From NCBI RefSeq assembly GCF_001983935.1, contig NZ_CP017641.1:620001-684000 (forward strand): a DNA stretch of 64,000 nt, written 5' to 3'. A model generated the notes under the pieces. It saw nothing but the letters and a program-made list of their open reading frames with translations, was not told where the DNA came from and searched no databases. Both the position numbers and the translations under genes were made by a program. Positions 26,562 through 35,029 of this stretch are shown here, one piece after another (position 1 is the stretch's first letter; each line of letters begins with the position of its first letter). Origin of the DNA: Fuerstiella marisgermanici (GTDB taxonomy: Bacteria; Planctomycetota; Planctomycetia; Planctomycetales; Planctomycetaceae).

Positions 26562-27965
26562 TCACTGGCCGAATTGCATGGCGTACAGTTCGGCGTCCTT
26601 CATCACGAAACGCAGCCGAATCGACTCACCCGCCAGTCCCGCGACTCCGCTGCCAAATTTCCACGACACAACCTGATTCGTGGCGTCGCCTTTCAGGCTT
26701 GTACAGTCTGTTCGTGAGAACCCTTCGACCGCTTTACCTGCCGCATCACACACTTCCACCGCCAGCGAACCACCGTCTTTGCAGCGGTAGTTGACGCGAA
26801 GCGTCATGCCGTCGAATGTGATTGGTTTCGTGAGCACTTCGCCGCTTCCCTGCAGAGCAGCAAATCCATCCTTGCGATACGTGAAACGACGTACTCGGCT
26901 GTCCGGGCCGGCGTAGTAGGCTTCGGTGGCGTAAACCGACAACTCATCCGGTCGCCCCGGCAGTTCCAGCAGGCCGTAGGTCATGTAGTTGCTGCGGTTG
27001 CCGTCACGATCTTTGGGCGCTGACTGCGGAATGATCGCCTTTTCGAAGCGGTGGAAATTCACCCCGTCCCGACTGGACATAAACACGGGTTCGACCTGCT
27101 GTGTCTTGGGGATATATCGAGTCGGAAACCCAATCCGAATGTGAGGTGCGTGCGAATACGGGCGAATGGTGTTTGTGTACAAATGCTGATCTGGAGCCCC
27201 CGGGTACGAGAGTAGCACGGGCTTTGTCCATGTAACGAAATCGTCCGACGCACACATCATGATCGTCCGCACTCCGTCTACGAATGTGCGGTGATAGTCG
27301 ACATATTTGCCGGTGACCGGATCCCAAAATGCCAGATTCTGAGAATCGAAATAGCCTTCGGTGATCACTGGTTCCTCGCTGATCAACGACCAGTGGATCC
27401 CATCTGGCGACTTGAACGCGTACAGGCCTTTCTTAGCCTGCGGTCGGCCTCGCGAAATGGCTTTGTATTTTGCATCAGCCGATGCGTCGGGATTATGGTC
27501 TTTAAACGGCGTGAAGCAGTGAGTGCCAATGCCGTTCCAGACGATATTGTTCTCCTTCGAGCCTTCCCATTCGTAGAGGCCGAGTTTCGGCTTCGTCCAA
27601 TGAATGCCGTCGTTACTTTCTGCATAGCAGGTGACTTCGTCGTGGGTCCCCTTCATGTTCTTTGTGTGAGACCCGCGATAGTACATGCGATAGATATCGT
27701 CATCTTGAAAGATCGAATAGTACGCACACGTGTTTCCTTCCCAGGATTCGCCGGTCACCAGGACAACTTCCTGAGGTTCCGGTCTCTGCACCTGTAACGA
27801 CACTCCGTCGGACATCGAATCAATCAGGAATTCGTCGACGAATAGTTCACGTCGCGACTCCAGCGCGATGGGATCGGCCGCCGATGATCCGGCGTTGGAA
27901 ACTAATAACACGCAGACCGTGGCAAGTGTACGGATTGGAACACTGTTGGCAGGCAGAGTACACAT
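26562..27965 (-). CDS. Exported GH32/43-like five-bladed propeller protein
   Basis: A 467-residue protein starting at ATG 27965 (AGAGG 8 bases upstream) with a signal peptide ending near SSAADP. The body has the repeated strand pattern of glycosidase clan-F/J-like five-bladed propellers: ELFVDEFLIDS, DDDIYRMYYRGS, CYAESNDGIHWTKPKLGL, YAFKSPDGIHWSLIS, FWDPVTGKYVDYHR and CASDDFVTWTKP. The C-terminal 100 residues form a beta-sandwich-like region. Such planctomycete proteins are annotated as glycosyl-hydrolase-like, but a catalytic acid pair cannot be assigned by eye, so hydrolase activity is inferred. It probably acts on polysaccharide in the periplasm or outside the cell. Confidence 0.72.
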   Translation of the reverse strand: MCTLPANSVPIRTLATVCVLLVSNAGSSAADPIALESRRELFVDEFLIDSMSDGVSLQVQRPEPQEVVLVTGESWEGNTCAYYSIFQDDDIYRMYYRGSHTKNMKGTHDEVTCYAESNDGIHWTKPKLGLYEWEGSKENNIVWNGIGTHCFTPFKDHNPDASADAKYKAISRGRPQAKKGLYAFKSPDGIHWSLISEEPVITEGYFDSQNLAFWDPVTGKYVDYHRTFVDGVRTIMMCASDDFVTWTKPVLLSYPGAPDQHLYTNTIRPYSHAPHIRIGFPTRYIPKTQQVEPVFMSSRDGVNFHRFEKAIIPQSAPKDRDGNRSNYMTYGLLELPGRPDELSVYATEAYYAGPDSRVRRFTYRKDGFAALQGSGEVLTKPITFDGMTLRVNYRCKDGGSLAVEVCDAAGKAVEGFSRTDCTSLKGDATNQVVSWKFGSGVAGLAGESIRLRFVMKDAELYAMQFGQ

Positions 27966-28152
27966 CGTGAGACCTCTCATGGCGGGAACGAACTTCGGGG
28001 AATACAGAGCATGGTCAATTGAATTGCATACGTAAAGCAACTTACTGTAATTGCTCGACGCATGCTGATCGCTACTTCAGCTACCGATCAGCACCTTCCA
28101 ATCTAACGCCGCTGCTTGCCCGACCTGCTACGTCTTTAGCCAGCGTATTCAG

Positions 28153-28425
28153 TCAGCCTCGCAGGAAGATCAGCAGCGAACATACGGCCGTCGCGAAGAG
28201 TAACACAGCGGTACTGCAGCCCGCGCCCTTGCGATCCAAACCGGCAAAGCGTTCGGGGTCCTTTTCAACTAGTGAAGGAATCAGCTGATCGACGAACTCC
28301 TTCGCTTCCATTAAGCCTTTGCCAGTGGAATCGCGATAGATCCTAATCGCCTGGAGCTTCCGACCTCGCTCCAGAGCTTCGGTCATGTCTGCCACGACAC
28401 CCGGTGCTAAATCCTCATCAGCCAT
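28153..28425 (-). CDS. L7/L12-C-terminal-like membrane microprotein
   Basis: A 90-residue protein. Residues about 21-47 (RGRKLQAIRIYRDSTGKGL followed by MEAKEFVDQL) match the helix-turn-helix of the ribosomal protein L7/L12 C-terminal domain, where the usual sequence is KIxxIKxVRxxTGLGLKEAKxLV. Instead of the L12 N-terminal dimerisation domain there is a short acidic N-terminus, and the protein ends in a hydrophobic helix (AVLLFATAVCSLLIFL). This is not ribosomal L12. Small membrane proteins with this domain are known, but their role is not. A GGGA-type RBS lies before the ATG. It is 35 bases upstream of the M19 stop-side end and shares its strand. Confidence 0.75.
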   Translation of the reverse strand: MADEDLAPGVVADMTEALERGRKLQAIRIYRDSTGKGLMEAKEFVDQLIPSLVEKDPERFAGLDRKGAGCSTAVLLFATAVCSLLIFLRG

Positions 28426-28460
28426 CTGCTTCCCTCTCTCCGGCTCGTTGTGTGTGTTGT

Positions 28461-29774
28461 TTAGTTTTGCACAGATTCTTTAGCCACTCGCAGCACGTTG
28501 CCGCCGATGATCTTGCGAATGTCGTCGTCCGTATAGCCTCGCTGAACCAGCCCGACGGTGAACAACGGCCAGTTGGTCCATGCCACGCTGTTGCGAGCGT
28601 CCTGCGTTGTGACGTAGTCGTCTTTCGGCCACAGCGACCGAAAGTCAGCTCGCTTCTTCCCTGTTGACGGAACCTTTTTCGACTCCGCCGCAAAGTTTTG
28701 CGACGTGTAGGCCACGTCGGTTCCGATTGCGACGTGGTCAACGCCGAACGTTTTTGCAACGTAATCGATGTGGTCCAGCAGAACTCCGATATTACCTGCG
28801 CCACGCAGATACCTCGGGATACAGCAGATGCCCGCAAAGCCGCCGGAATCGACGATCGCCTTCAACACATCGTCCGGTTTGCTGCGGATATGCGGATAGA
28901 TCGCCCCCGCAACAGTGTGGCTGGCGACTACGGGTTTGCTCGACACCTTCGCTGCTTCCAGACTGGTTTGCCAGCCGGAATGAGCACAATCCGGGATCAC
29001 GCCGATACGATTCATTTCCGCGACGGCCGCTCGCCCAAAGTCGCTCAACCCTGCGTTCGACGTTTCCCCGCACCCATCGCCGATCATGTTGCGACGCTGG
29101 TACGTCAGATGCATCATGCGAATGCCAAGCTGGTAGAAAATTCGCACATAGCTGAGTTCTTCCGGCACGGTGTTCCATTCCTGAGCCAGCGGAACTCCGT
29201 TGCCCGTGAGATACAAACAATGTCGTCCGTTGCGTTTCGCGTCCAGCACGTCCTCTGGCACGACGGCCTTTGTGATGAAGTCTTTCATGGCGTCAGTGAC
29301 AAACGTAAATCGCGCGAGGCGTTTGAGCAATCGTCCAGGATCCTGGCCTTCTTCACCAGCGTTTTGGAAAACACACGTCACGCCGGACGCTTTCCATGCG
29401 GCATGATATTCGGCCTGTTCGACGGGATCGATTGCACATCGAGTCATCGACATTTCTTCGCGAAGGTCTTTGATCTCCGCGTTCGATCCACCTTCTTCCA
29501 CCAAGGCTTTCATCGCGTCGCCGTCGATGGCAGAGCGTGGTGAGAAGCCGTAAGAATCGAATACCACCGAGTCGGCGTGTAGCTCAAGTCCATGTTGCAG
29601 GTCCGCCGGGGACGGCTTCAGAATACTCAACGCGACTTCGCGAGCATGTTGAATCGTCGGGTTCAGCCGTTCGGTCAGATCGGCGACGGGATTTGGTTCG
29701 TCGGCAGAACTGCTCGATGTCGTTGCGATGGCAGCGGTCGCCGCCGTGGCCTGCAAAAAGGTACGTCGGTCCAT
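28461..29774 (-). CDS. Tat-exported M19 membrane-dipeptidase-like protein
   Basis: A 437-residue protein with a twin-arginine signal (DRRTFLQATAATAAIA). It belongs to the renal-dipeptidase/M19 family of binuclear zinc amidohydrolases, which cleave dipeptides including D-residue peptides. Seen: the HAD motif at the barrel start, MMHLTYQRRNMIGDG, the DFGRAAVAEMNRIGVIPD block leading into CAHSGW, VVASHT, and the late AIGTDV. The bridging-glutamate region reads NAGEEGQD. Metal histidines can be placed in HAD, CAHSG and ASH, so the enzyme is probably active. Peptidoglycan or peptide scavenging in the periplasm is inferred. The L7/L12-like gene follows downstream. Confidence 0.86.
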   Translation of the reverse strand: MDRRTFLQATAATAAIATTSSSSADEPNPVADLTERLNPTIQHAREVALSILKPSPADLQHGLELHADSVVFDSYGFSPRSAIDGDAMKALVEEGGSNAEIKDLREEMSMTRCAIDPVEQAEYHAAWKASGVTCVFQNAGEEGQDPGRLLKRLARFTFVTDAMKDFITKAVVPEDVLDAKRNGRHCLYLTGNGVPLAQEWNTVPEELSYVRIFYQLGIRMMHLTYQRRNMIGDGCGETSNAGLSDFGRAAVAEMNRIGVIPDCAHSGWQTSLEAAKVSSKPVVASHTVAGAIYPHIRSKPDDVLKAIVDSGGFAGICCIPRYLRGAGNIGVLLDHIDYVAKTFGVDHVAIGTDVAYTSQNFAAESKKVPSTGKKRADFRSLWPKDDYVTTQDARNSVAWTNWPLFTVGLVQRGYTDDDIRKIIGGNVLRVAKESVQN

Positions 29775-30056
29775 AGTTTTGCTCTGAGCGTTGGTGGGGA
29801 ATGATCGTCTGGTCGTAGGGGCCTGATCCTATGATGTTCCGAGTCTTTCTGCCACACAGCGCTCCGCAAACCATTGGGGCGAACCAATGCCCGCATTCTC
29901 GTGTCATTGGGCATGGTATGTATGTTGCCTGGAATCCCAATGAGCTGTTGCTATGCGTGTTTCATTCCTTTCTCGCGTGTCGCCCATTCGAAACGATCGC
30001 AACGAGTTTGTTTCGAAGGATCTTCTCCTTTTTGATTCCTTTTCTGGAAACTTTAC

Positions 30057-30476
30057 ATGCCGATTAGTAAGCACCAGCGCGAAAAATTGCTGGCGTTGTG
30101 CGGGCAGTTAAACGAAGACGACGCGGTTGATCCGCGTGAATTCTTTCGAAAGAAGTACCGCACGAAAGACTCCAAGGCGCTTCGCTTGTGCAAACAGGTC
30201 GCTGACACTCTGTCATTGGTTTTGTCGGGCGAATTTTCCGACGAAGTGTTGCAAAGTCTGGAAGTGTTCTCTGTGCAGCCAGCTCCCAGCAGCAAACGCC
30301 TGTTGGTCGTCGTGAAACCGCACGAAGACATTTTGGACACGACAACTCCTGCTGAAATTGTGCAGAAGCTGGACACCGTCAAGAGCATTCTACGCAGCGA
30401 AATGGCAGCGGCTATTTCTCGAAGCAAGACGCCGTCACTGGTGTTCGAAGTCGTCTGGCCTCAAGACGACTGTTGA
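30057..30476 (+). CDS. RbfA-like small protein
   Basis: A 139-residue basic protein resembling ribosome-binding factor A: a helical N-terminus with ADTLSLVLSGEFSDEVLQSLEV (RbfA has a variant of ISREIxDPRL), a middle strand RLLVVVKP, and SILRSEMAAAISRSKTPSLVFEV, matching the RbfA end IRSELxxRLxxRxxPELxF. RbfA helps 30S maturation and binds 16S rRNA. Canonical rbfA lies with infB/truB, but this gene stands alone and is followed at once by a strong terminator, so it may be an RbfA paralogue. The similarity is moderate. GGAAA precedes the ATG by 7 bases. Confidence 0.6.
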   Translation: MPISKHQREKLLALCGQLNEDDAVDPREFFRKKYRTKDSKALRLCKQVADTLSLVLSGEFSDEVLQSLEVFSVQPAPSSKRLLVVVKPHEDILDTTTPAEIVQKLDTVKSILRSEMAAAISRSKTPSLVFEVVWPQDDC

Positions 30477-30483
30477 CCTGAAC

Positions 30484-30521
30484 AGCGAGCCGGGTCTGTA
30501 GGTACCCGGCTCGCTTTTTTT
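30484..30521 (+). terminator. Rho-independent terminator of the RbfA-like gene
   Basis: A perfect 12-bp GC-rich stem (AGCGAGCCGGGT with ACCCGGCTCGCT, 8-base loop), starting 8 bases after the stop and followed directly by a run of Ts. This is the clearest intrinsic terminator in the window. Confidence 0.93.
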
Positions 30522-30598
30522 ACACAAAAAGCAGTTAGTTCTGCCAGCTCGATTGGCCGCGAACGGAACAACTCCAGACAAACGTTCCCGCCACGTCG

Positions 30599-32443
30599 TT
30601 ATCTAGCCGCTGCCTGCCTTGGCGTGCTTCCCGCGGACTTTAATAGCTCACGAAGGTTTAGTTTTACGTAAGGCATTTCGGCCGCCGGCTTCGTGTGACT
30701 GGCGTTGGCGACGTACAGAATTCCGTCGGCGGGGACGAACAGCACATTATGCAGATTCGACTCCATTGCCACCGGACGACTCATCATCCACATGGCCACG
30801 TCCGCATCAATCTGGCCGTGCTTTTCGGTTACTCGTTCTCGCAGTTTTTCGAGTCGACTTCCAGCCGAAAGCACAACGGTGTCCGGAATCCCTTTGCCCA
30901 GGCGTTCGTGTCCCACGCCCGGTTTGATGAATTCAATCTTTTCCGGATACGCGGCAACTCCGACCGCTTCGTTGGTCTTACCATCGGCGAAGACGTAGTA
31001 GTATTCGCATGTTCGAGGATTGTCGGACCACAGCGCCATGACTTCCTTCAGCGTGGAACATTCTTCCAACGCACGCCGCATCAGCGTCGCCATGGGCACG
31101 CCGTCCCAGTTGCCTTCGCCACGGCCTCCCATCTCTCCCAGCGATATCGCCTGATCATTCATGCCGCTCACGCTGCCAATGAACGCGGCGTAACCGACGT
31201 TGGCAAATGCGTGATGGTCCTGAGGCTTGACGATAAACGTCGTCGCTGCATCCTGAAGACCGATCGTTGTCATGTAGTCCAGAACTCGACCGTGAAACAA
31301 CTTGCCATCTTTTGTGGCGCTGTCGAATACCGCGAACCCGGAACAGTGAAACATTTCGGGGAATACATTCAGAATCTGCAACGTTTCGTTTGGCAGATCC
31401 AACGCCGTTGCAAGCGCTGCTGTTTCTTGTTTATGACGCTCGGGGATGTAAGGAGTCAGCCGCGCGTAAGCGGCTTCAATATCGTGACGGAACCACTGCC
31501 CCGTGCGGATCACGTGAGCCGTCCCAAACGAATACAGCACCGATTCGATGCACCGAATTGATTCGTCCCGAAGAAGCTGCCCGTGAGCCGTCCCAATCTG
31601 GTCCGGCGTCCCATCCAGAATGGCGACGCGCTGACCTTCGATCCAGCGGAGTTCGCCATGAGCGACCTTACGCGGCTGCTGTCGTGGGTTTTTCAGGATC
31701 GCCGCCGGAGCCAGCACTTCGGTCGCGCGATGTACGCCGCGAGCCAACGTGCGTTCCAGTTCTTCGCGCGGGATTTCGACAATCTTCATGCCCTGAAGGT
31801 CATCCTTCATGGCAGGAATGTCGCTCGACAGCTTGAGTTCCACACTGCCAAAGTCAGCATTGATGAACATGTGGCCCGCTGCAGGAAACCGTACCGGACT
31901 ATGCCTGGTAAGCGTCCACTTTGAAGATGCCGGATCCAATTCGAGCTTCAGCGGCTTCTTAAGCATCTGCATCAGTGGATCCATATAATCCGGCTGAATC
32001 AGCGACACTATTGTCGCCATCTGCTTCGCGTCGGACGCCGCGCTGATCAATCGATTGCTTACACCGTCAGGACTTAATCGGACCTCCTGCGAGACATCGC
32101 CTTTGCCGACATAAGCCACCTTGTGCAAAGGCAGAATTAATGCTGTCGAATCTACGCGGCGACGGATTTCGACCGCATAGTCTTTGTGCGACAGTTTCAG
32201 GTCGAACGCTTCGTCGTTGAAGCGGACCAGTTGCAACTGGATCGGCTGCGGCTTGTTGTCGATCTGAATCTGGAGGTCGCCGGATAACTGAAACTCGGCC
32301 TGCCGTCCCGCTAGCATTTCCAGATAAGGCTTCAATCCTTCCTGCAGAGACACAGAAGAAGTTGCGACGTCTTCGGCGATCGACAGGACTGGGTGGAGTC
32401 CAACAAAGACGAACAGCAGGGAGGGAAGTAAGAAACGTATCAT
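30599..32443 (-). CDS. Exported C45-type (acyl-CoA:6-APA acyltransferase-like) hydrolase with extra N-terminal domain
   Basis: A 614-residue exported protein (signal peptide to about residue 22). Residues 30-240 form a beta-rich domain with no recognised family. The C-terminal 370 residues match the C45/N-terminal-nucleophile acyltransferase group: QIGTAHGQLLRDE, FHCSGFAVFD with the candidate nucleophile cysteine, HGRVLDYMTTIG, AFIGSVSGMNDQAISLGEMGG, and a late SNLHNVLFVP. These enzymes hydrolyse or transfer acyl amides after autocatalytic activation at the cysteine. In this protein the cysteine is far from the N-terminus, so either internal cleavage occurs or the upstream domain stays attached. 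The substrate is unknown. Gap 32444-32674 shows nothing. Confidence 0.75.
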   Translation of the reverse strand: MIRFLLPSLLFVFVGLHPVLSIAEDVATSSVSLQEGLKPYLEMLAGRQAEFQLSGDLQIQIDNKPQPIQLQLVRFNDEAFDLKLSHKDYAVEIRRRVDSTALILPLHKVAYVGKGDVSQEVRLSPDGVSNRLISAASDAKQMATIVSLIQPDYMDPLMQMLKKPLKLELDPASSKWTLTRHSPVRFPAAGHMFINADFGSVELKLSSDIPAMKDDLQGMKIVEIPREELERTLARGVHRATEVLAPAAILKNPRQQPRKVAHGELRWIEGQRVAILDGTPDQIGTAHGQLLRDESIRCIESVLYSFGTAHVIRTGQWFRHDIEAAYARLTPYIPERHKQETAALATALDLPNETLQILNVFPEMFHCSGFAVFDSATKDGKLFHGRVLDYMTTIGLQDAATTFIVKPQDHHAFANVGYAAFIGSVSGMNDQAISLGEMGGRGEGNWDGVPMATLMRRALEECSTLKEVMALWSDNPRTCEYYYVFADGKTNEAVGVAAYPEKIEFIKPGVGHERLGKGIPDTVVLSAGSRLEKLRERVTEKHGQIDADVAMWMMSRPVAMESNLHNVLFVPADGILYVANASHTKPAAEMPYVKLNLRELLKSAGSTPRQAAAR

Positions 32444-32674
32444 GAAAGCATCTCACAGGGCAGGAAAGGAAACGCGAGAGGATCCATAGTAAGCAATGCG
32501 GCGGCGCAAATGAAGTTCGAACATTCACTCAGTCAAAGTCTCGCCGCTCAACCGCCAGCTGCCTTACTACTCGATGTCTGAAATCAGACTAGCGCCCAAC
32601 GGAAGCGGTGCCGGCGCTCTCACCCAACCACGTCTTGCAACTCCCCACGCCATCGGCCGTCGGGCCACCCCGAC

Positions 32675-33670
32675 TTATTCAGGTTTAAGAGGCCGTTGCA
32701 TGAGTTCTATGGTGGCGGTGCGTGGCGACTTGTTTTCGAACAGTACGTTGAAGACCTCCTGAGCGATCGGCATGTCGAGTTGTCGTTCTTGTGAAATGCT
32801 TTGAATGCTGCGAGCGGTAAAGACACCTTCCGCCACAGCGTGCATCGCGTCTTGAATTTCTCGCAGTGACTGTCCCTGGCCGAGTAATTCGCCAACCCGA
32901 CGATTGCGGCTGTGTTGGCTGCCGCAGGTGGCGATGAGGTCTCCGATGCCGGCGAGGCCGTAGAACGTATCCGGGACGGCTCCCATCGCTTCGCCGAAGC
33001 GAACCATTTCCGCGAGTCCTCGCGTAATCAATGCGGCCTTTGCATTGTCGCCGAACTGCAGTCCATCGCTGATTCCGGCGGCGATGGCGATCACATTTTT
33101 CAAAGCACCCGCGAGCTCGACACCTAACAAGTCGTTATTTGAATAGACTCGCAGGTTGTTGTTGGAAAATGCCTGCTGAACGATTTCTGCGTGCGGCAGG
33201 CTGTCCGACGCAGCAACCACGGTTGCAGGCCGACCGCAGGCCACTTCTTCAGCGTGACACGGTCCGCCGAACGCAACAACGGGACGATCGCCGAGCAGCT
33301 GTTGAATCATTTGGCTGGGGCGGATCAGTGTTTCGTTTTCAATGCCCTTCACAGCGCTGACAAGCAACGCTTCCGACGGAATGTGGCTTTTGAGCGTGGT
33401 GATGACGTCACGTATCCCTCGCGTCGGGACACACACGACCACCATATTTGCGTTCTTCAACGCGGCCTCGGCATCAGCGGTGACGAGTATGGAATCTGCC
33501 AGACGCACGCCAGGCAGCAGGCGTTTGTTTTCACGAGACTCCGCAATTTCATGTGCGTAGGCAGGGTTTCGCACCCAAAGACGAACATCGTGCGTCGGTT
33601 CGACGGCCAGCACGTTGGCGCAGGCCGTTCCCATCGCACCCCCGCCGAGAAGACAAATTGAGTTCGCCAT
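32675..33670 (-). CDS. gpsA: Glycerol-3-phosphate dehydrogenase [NAD(P)+]
   Basis: GpsA reduces dihydroxyacetone phosphate to sn-glycerol-3-phosphate, the backbone for phospholipids. All signatures are present in 331 residues: the Rossmann LLGGGAMGTACANVLA at the N-terminus, VVCVPTRGIRDV, SAVKGIE, FGGPCHAEEVA (family consensus SGPSFAxEV), the catalytic-lysine helix ELAGALKNVIAIAAGISDG, AGIGDLIATC, SRNRRVG and AEGVFTA. The length is standard. The gene is divergent from the small gene at 33955, and the 284-base gap presumably contains its promoter. The call is secure. Confidence 0.97.
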   Translation of the reverse strand: MANSICLLGGGAMGTACANVLAVEPTHDVRLWVRNPAYAHEIAESRENKRLLPGVRLADSILVTADAEAALKNANMVVVCVPTRGIRDVITTLKSHIPSEALLVSAVKGIENETLIRPSQMIQQLLGDRPVVAFGGPCHAEEVACGRPATVVAASDSLPHAEIVQQAFSNNNLRVYSNNDLLGVELAGALKNVIAIAAGISDGLQFGDNAKAALITRGLAEMVRFGEAMGAVPDTFYGLAGIGDLIATCGSQHSRNRRVGELLGQGQSLREIQDAMHAVAEGVFTARSIQSISQERQLDMPIAQEVFNVLFENKSPRTATIELMQRPLKPE

Positions 33671-33954
33671 CGTTACTGGATTCCTCAGCGCCGTAAATTG
33701 TTGATCGGTGGGTGTTGAAATGTGAATTGCACGTGGACGGATACCCTACTGCCCGTCGCCGAACGATGAGCCTCACTACTTTATTCGGTTTTATCCGTAC
33801 AGAACAGGCTGCGAATAGGGGTGGGTGTGTCAAAGAATTTTGCCTGTTCGGAAAAACCGTCCCAGACTCCCACTAAGGATCGCGCGATCCAGGACAGAAC
33901 AACATTTTCAATCGCTCCGCCGACTCGGAGCACACCCATCAGAAAGTAGATTCG

Positions 33955-34194
33955 ATGGAACAACAACTTACAGCACCCGTGGGAAGCCCGGATTTCGTTG
34001 AACGTCGATCTGCTTCAAGTGGTAGCGCACCATCAGGCGAACGCCGTCAGTTTCGAGATGGCAATCGGTCTCTGCGTCCGGAAGTCGCTGAATTTGCTGA
34101 TGCGGTCGATCATTACAAGATCAGCAATCGACGCCGCTTCATCACGTTTGAAGAACTTTACGACGTGATGGCGTCGCTTGGCTATCACCGGTAA
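33955..34194 (+). CDS. Small hypothetical protein, paralogue of the one at 34582
   Basis: A 79-residue protein. The N-terminal half is disordered and rich in Ser, Arg and Gly. The C-terminal 35 residues (EFADAVDHYKISNRRRF then ITFEELYDVMASLGYHR) form a helical domain that is clearly repeated in the protein at 34582-34929. No function can be assigned. The conserved helix-turn pattern suggests a small binding module. The start is the first ATG; no strong RBS was seen. Confidence 0.62.
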   Translation: MEQQLTAPVGSPDFVERRSASSGSAPSGERRQFRDGNRSLRPEVAEFADAVDHYKISNRRRFITFEELYDVMASLGYHR

Positions 34195-34581
34195 CTGCAG
34201 TCGGTCAACAACGCTGCATTTGACCAGCCTGCACATTCGCTGGCTGTCTTGAATGCAGGTGGACGTCGAATTCAGAGGCCTGGCGACGTCTACTCAGCGC
34301 GGCGGACGTGGCTTCTAAAGCGAATCTCGCTGACTTGTGGCGGCGGAGCAAGTGGTTCGGACGATGAAGGCCGTTTCCTGCGAGCGCGAACCGTCCACAA
34401 TAATATGGCAACTACTCTAGTCCGGCATAATCGGCACAGTCGGTTTTCTTCCGTGACCGCTCATGTTTCCTTTTGTTATCAGCATCATTCAACCGGATTA
34501 TTTTGCTCCGTCGTTAGTTTTTGTGGAAGACTGCTAAAGTGAGTCGTAAGTTTTCCCCCGAACGCGAGAGAGTGCTGATCA
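34195..34581. other. Intergenic region between the two small paralogues
   Basis: 387 bases with no credible gene, RNA or hairpin. The right half is AT-richer than its surroundings and probably carries the promoter of the second paralogue. Confidence 0.5.
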
Positions 34582-34929
34582 ATGATGGAATTTGAAACGG
34601 ACCTTGTGGTCACTGAGCGACGTAGTCGCGGACGACGCAAGGCACTGGCGGAATCGTCCAACTCAAGAACTGGCAGCTTTAGCAAAAAAGACGCGCCTCA
34701 AGTCACTGATCGACGCAAGCAGGATCGCCGTCGGCAGATTGACCCCACCACCTGTGAACGGGACTACAGCGGTGGCGAAGTTGAATTTATGCGCGCCATG
34801 GATGACTATAAGCGCCGCAGCGGGCGACCGTTTCCAACATGGAGCGAAGTACTGGAAGTACTGATCAGCCTTGGATATCGCAAAGTCGCCGAACCTTCTG
34901 AGATGGAATGGCGTTCGTCCGGAGAATAG
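34582..34929 (+). CDS. Small hypothetical protein, paralogue of the one at 33955
   Basis: A 115-residue basic protein. Residues about 1-65 are charged and low-complexity, with many arginines ([19 protein letters not shown]). The C-terminal module ([18 protein letters not shown] then [17 protein letters not shown]) matches the end of the 79-residue protein encoded 390 bases upstream, with the same spacing and the same LGY ending. Two ATGs are adjacent (34582 and 34585). The charged N-terminus could bind nucleic acid, but this is only inference. Function unknown. Confidence 0.66.
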   Translation: MMEFETDLVVTERRSRGRRKALAESSNSRTGSFSKKDAPQVTDRRKQDRRRQIDPTTCERDYSGGEVEFMRAMDDYKRRSGRPFPTWSEVLEVLISLGYRKVAEPSEMEWRSSGE

Positions 34930-35029
34930 ACGGCTGCCTGGCTTACGAAAAGATGTTCGATAATATGGTCGAACGTGGCGGACGCTTTTTCCGCCCTCTT
35001 TTCGTGCCGCTTAAATCTCGAGGTGAGCG

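Noticed and set aside
26544-26566. Imperfect hairpin between the convergent HPP and GH-like genes
   Set aside because: It overlaps the HPP stop codon, contains a bulge and has no T-tract, so a terminator call is not supported.
28153-28425. Considered as ribosomal protein L7/L12 (rplL)
   Set aside because: The N-terminal dimerisation domain is missing and the protein ends in a transmembrane helix; it is not near rplJ or rpoB.
32574-32762. 62-codon plus-strand frame downstream of gpsA
   Set aside because: It runs antisense into the gpsA 3' end and has no supporting feature.
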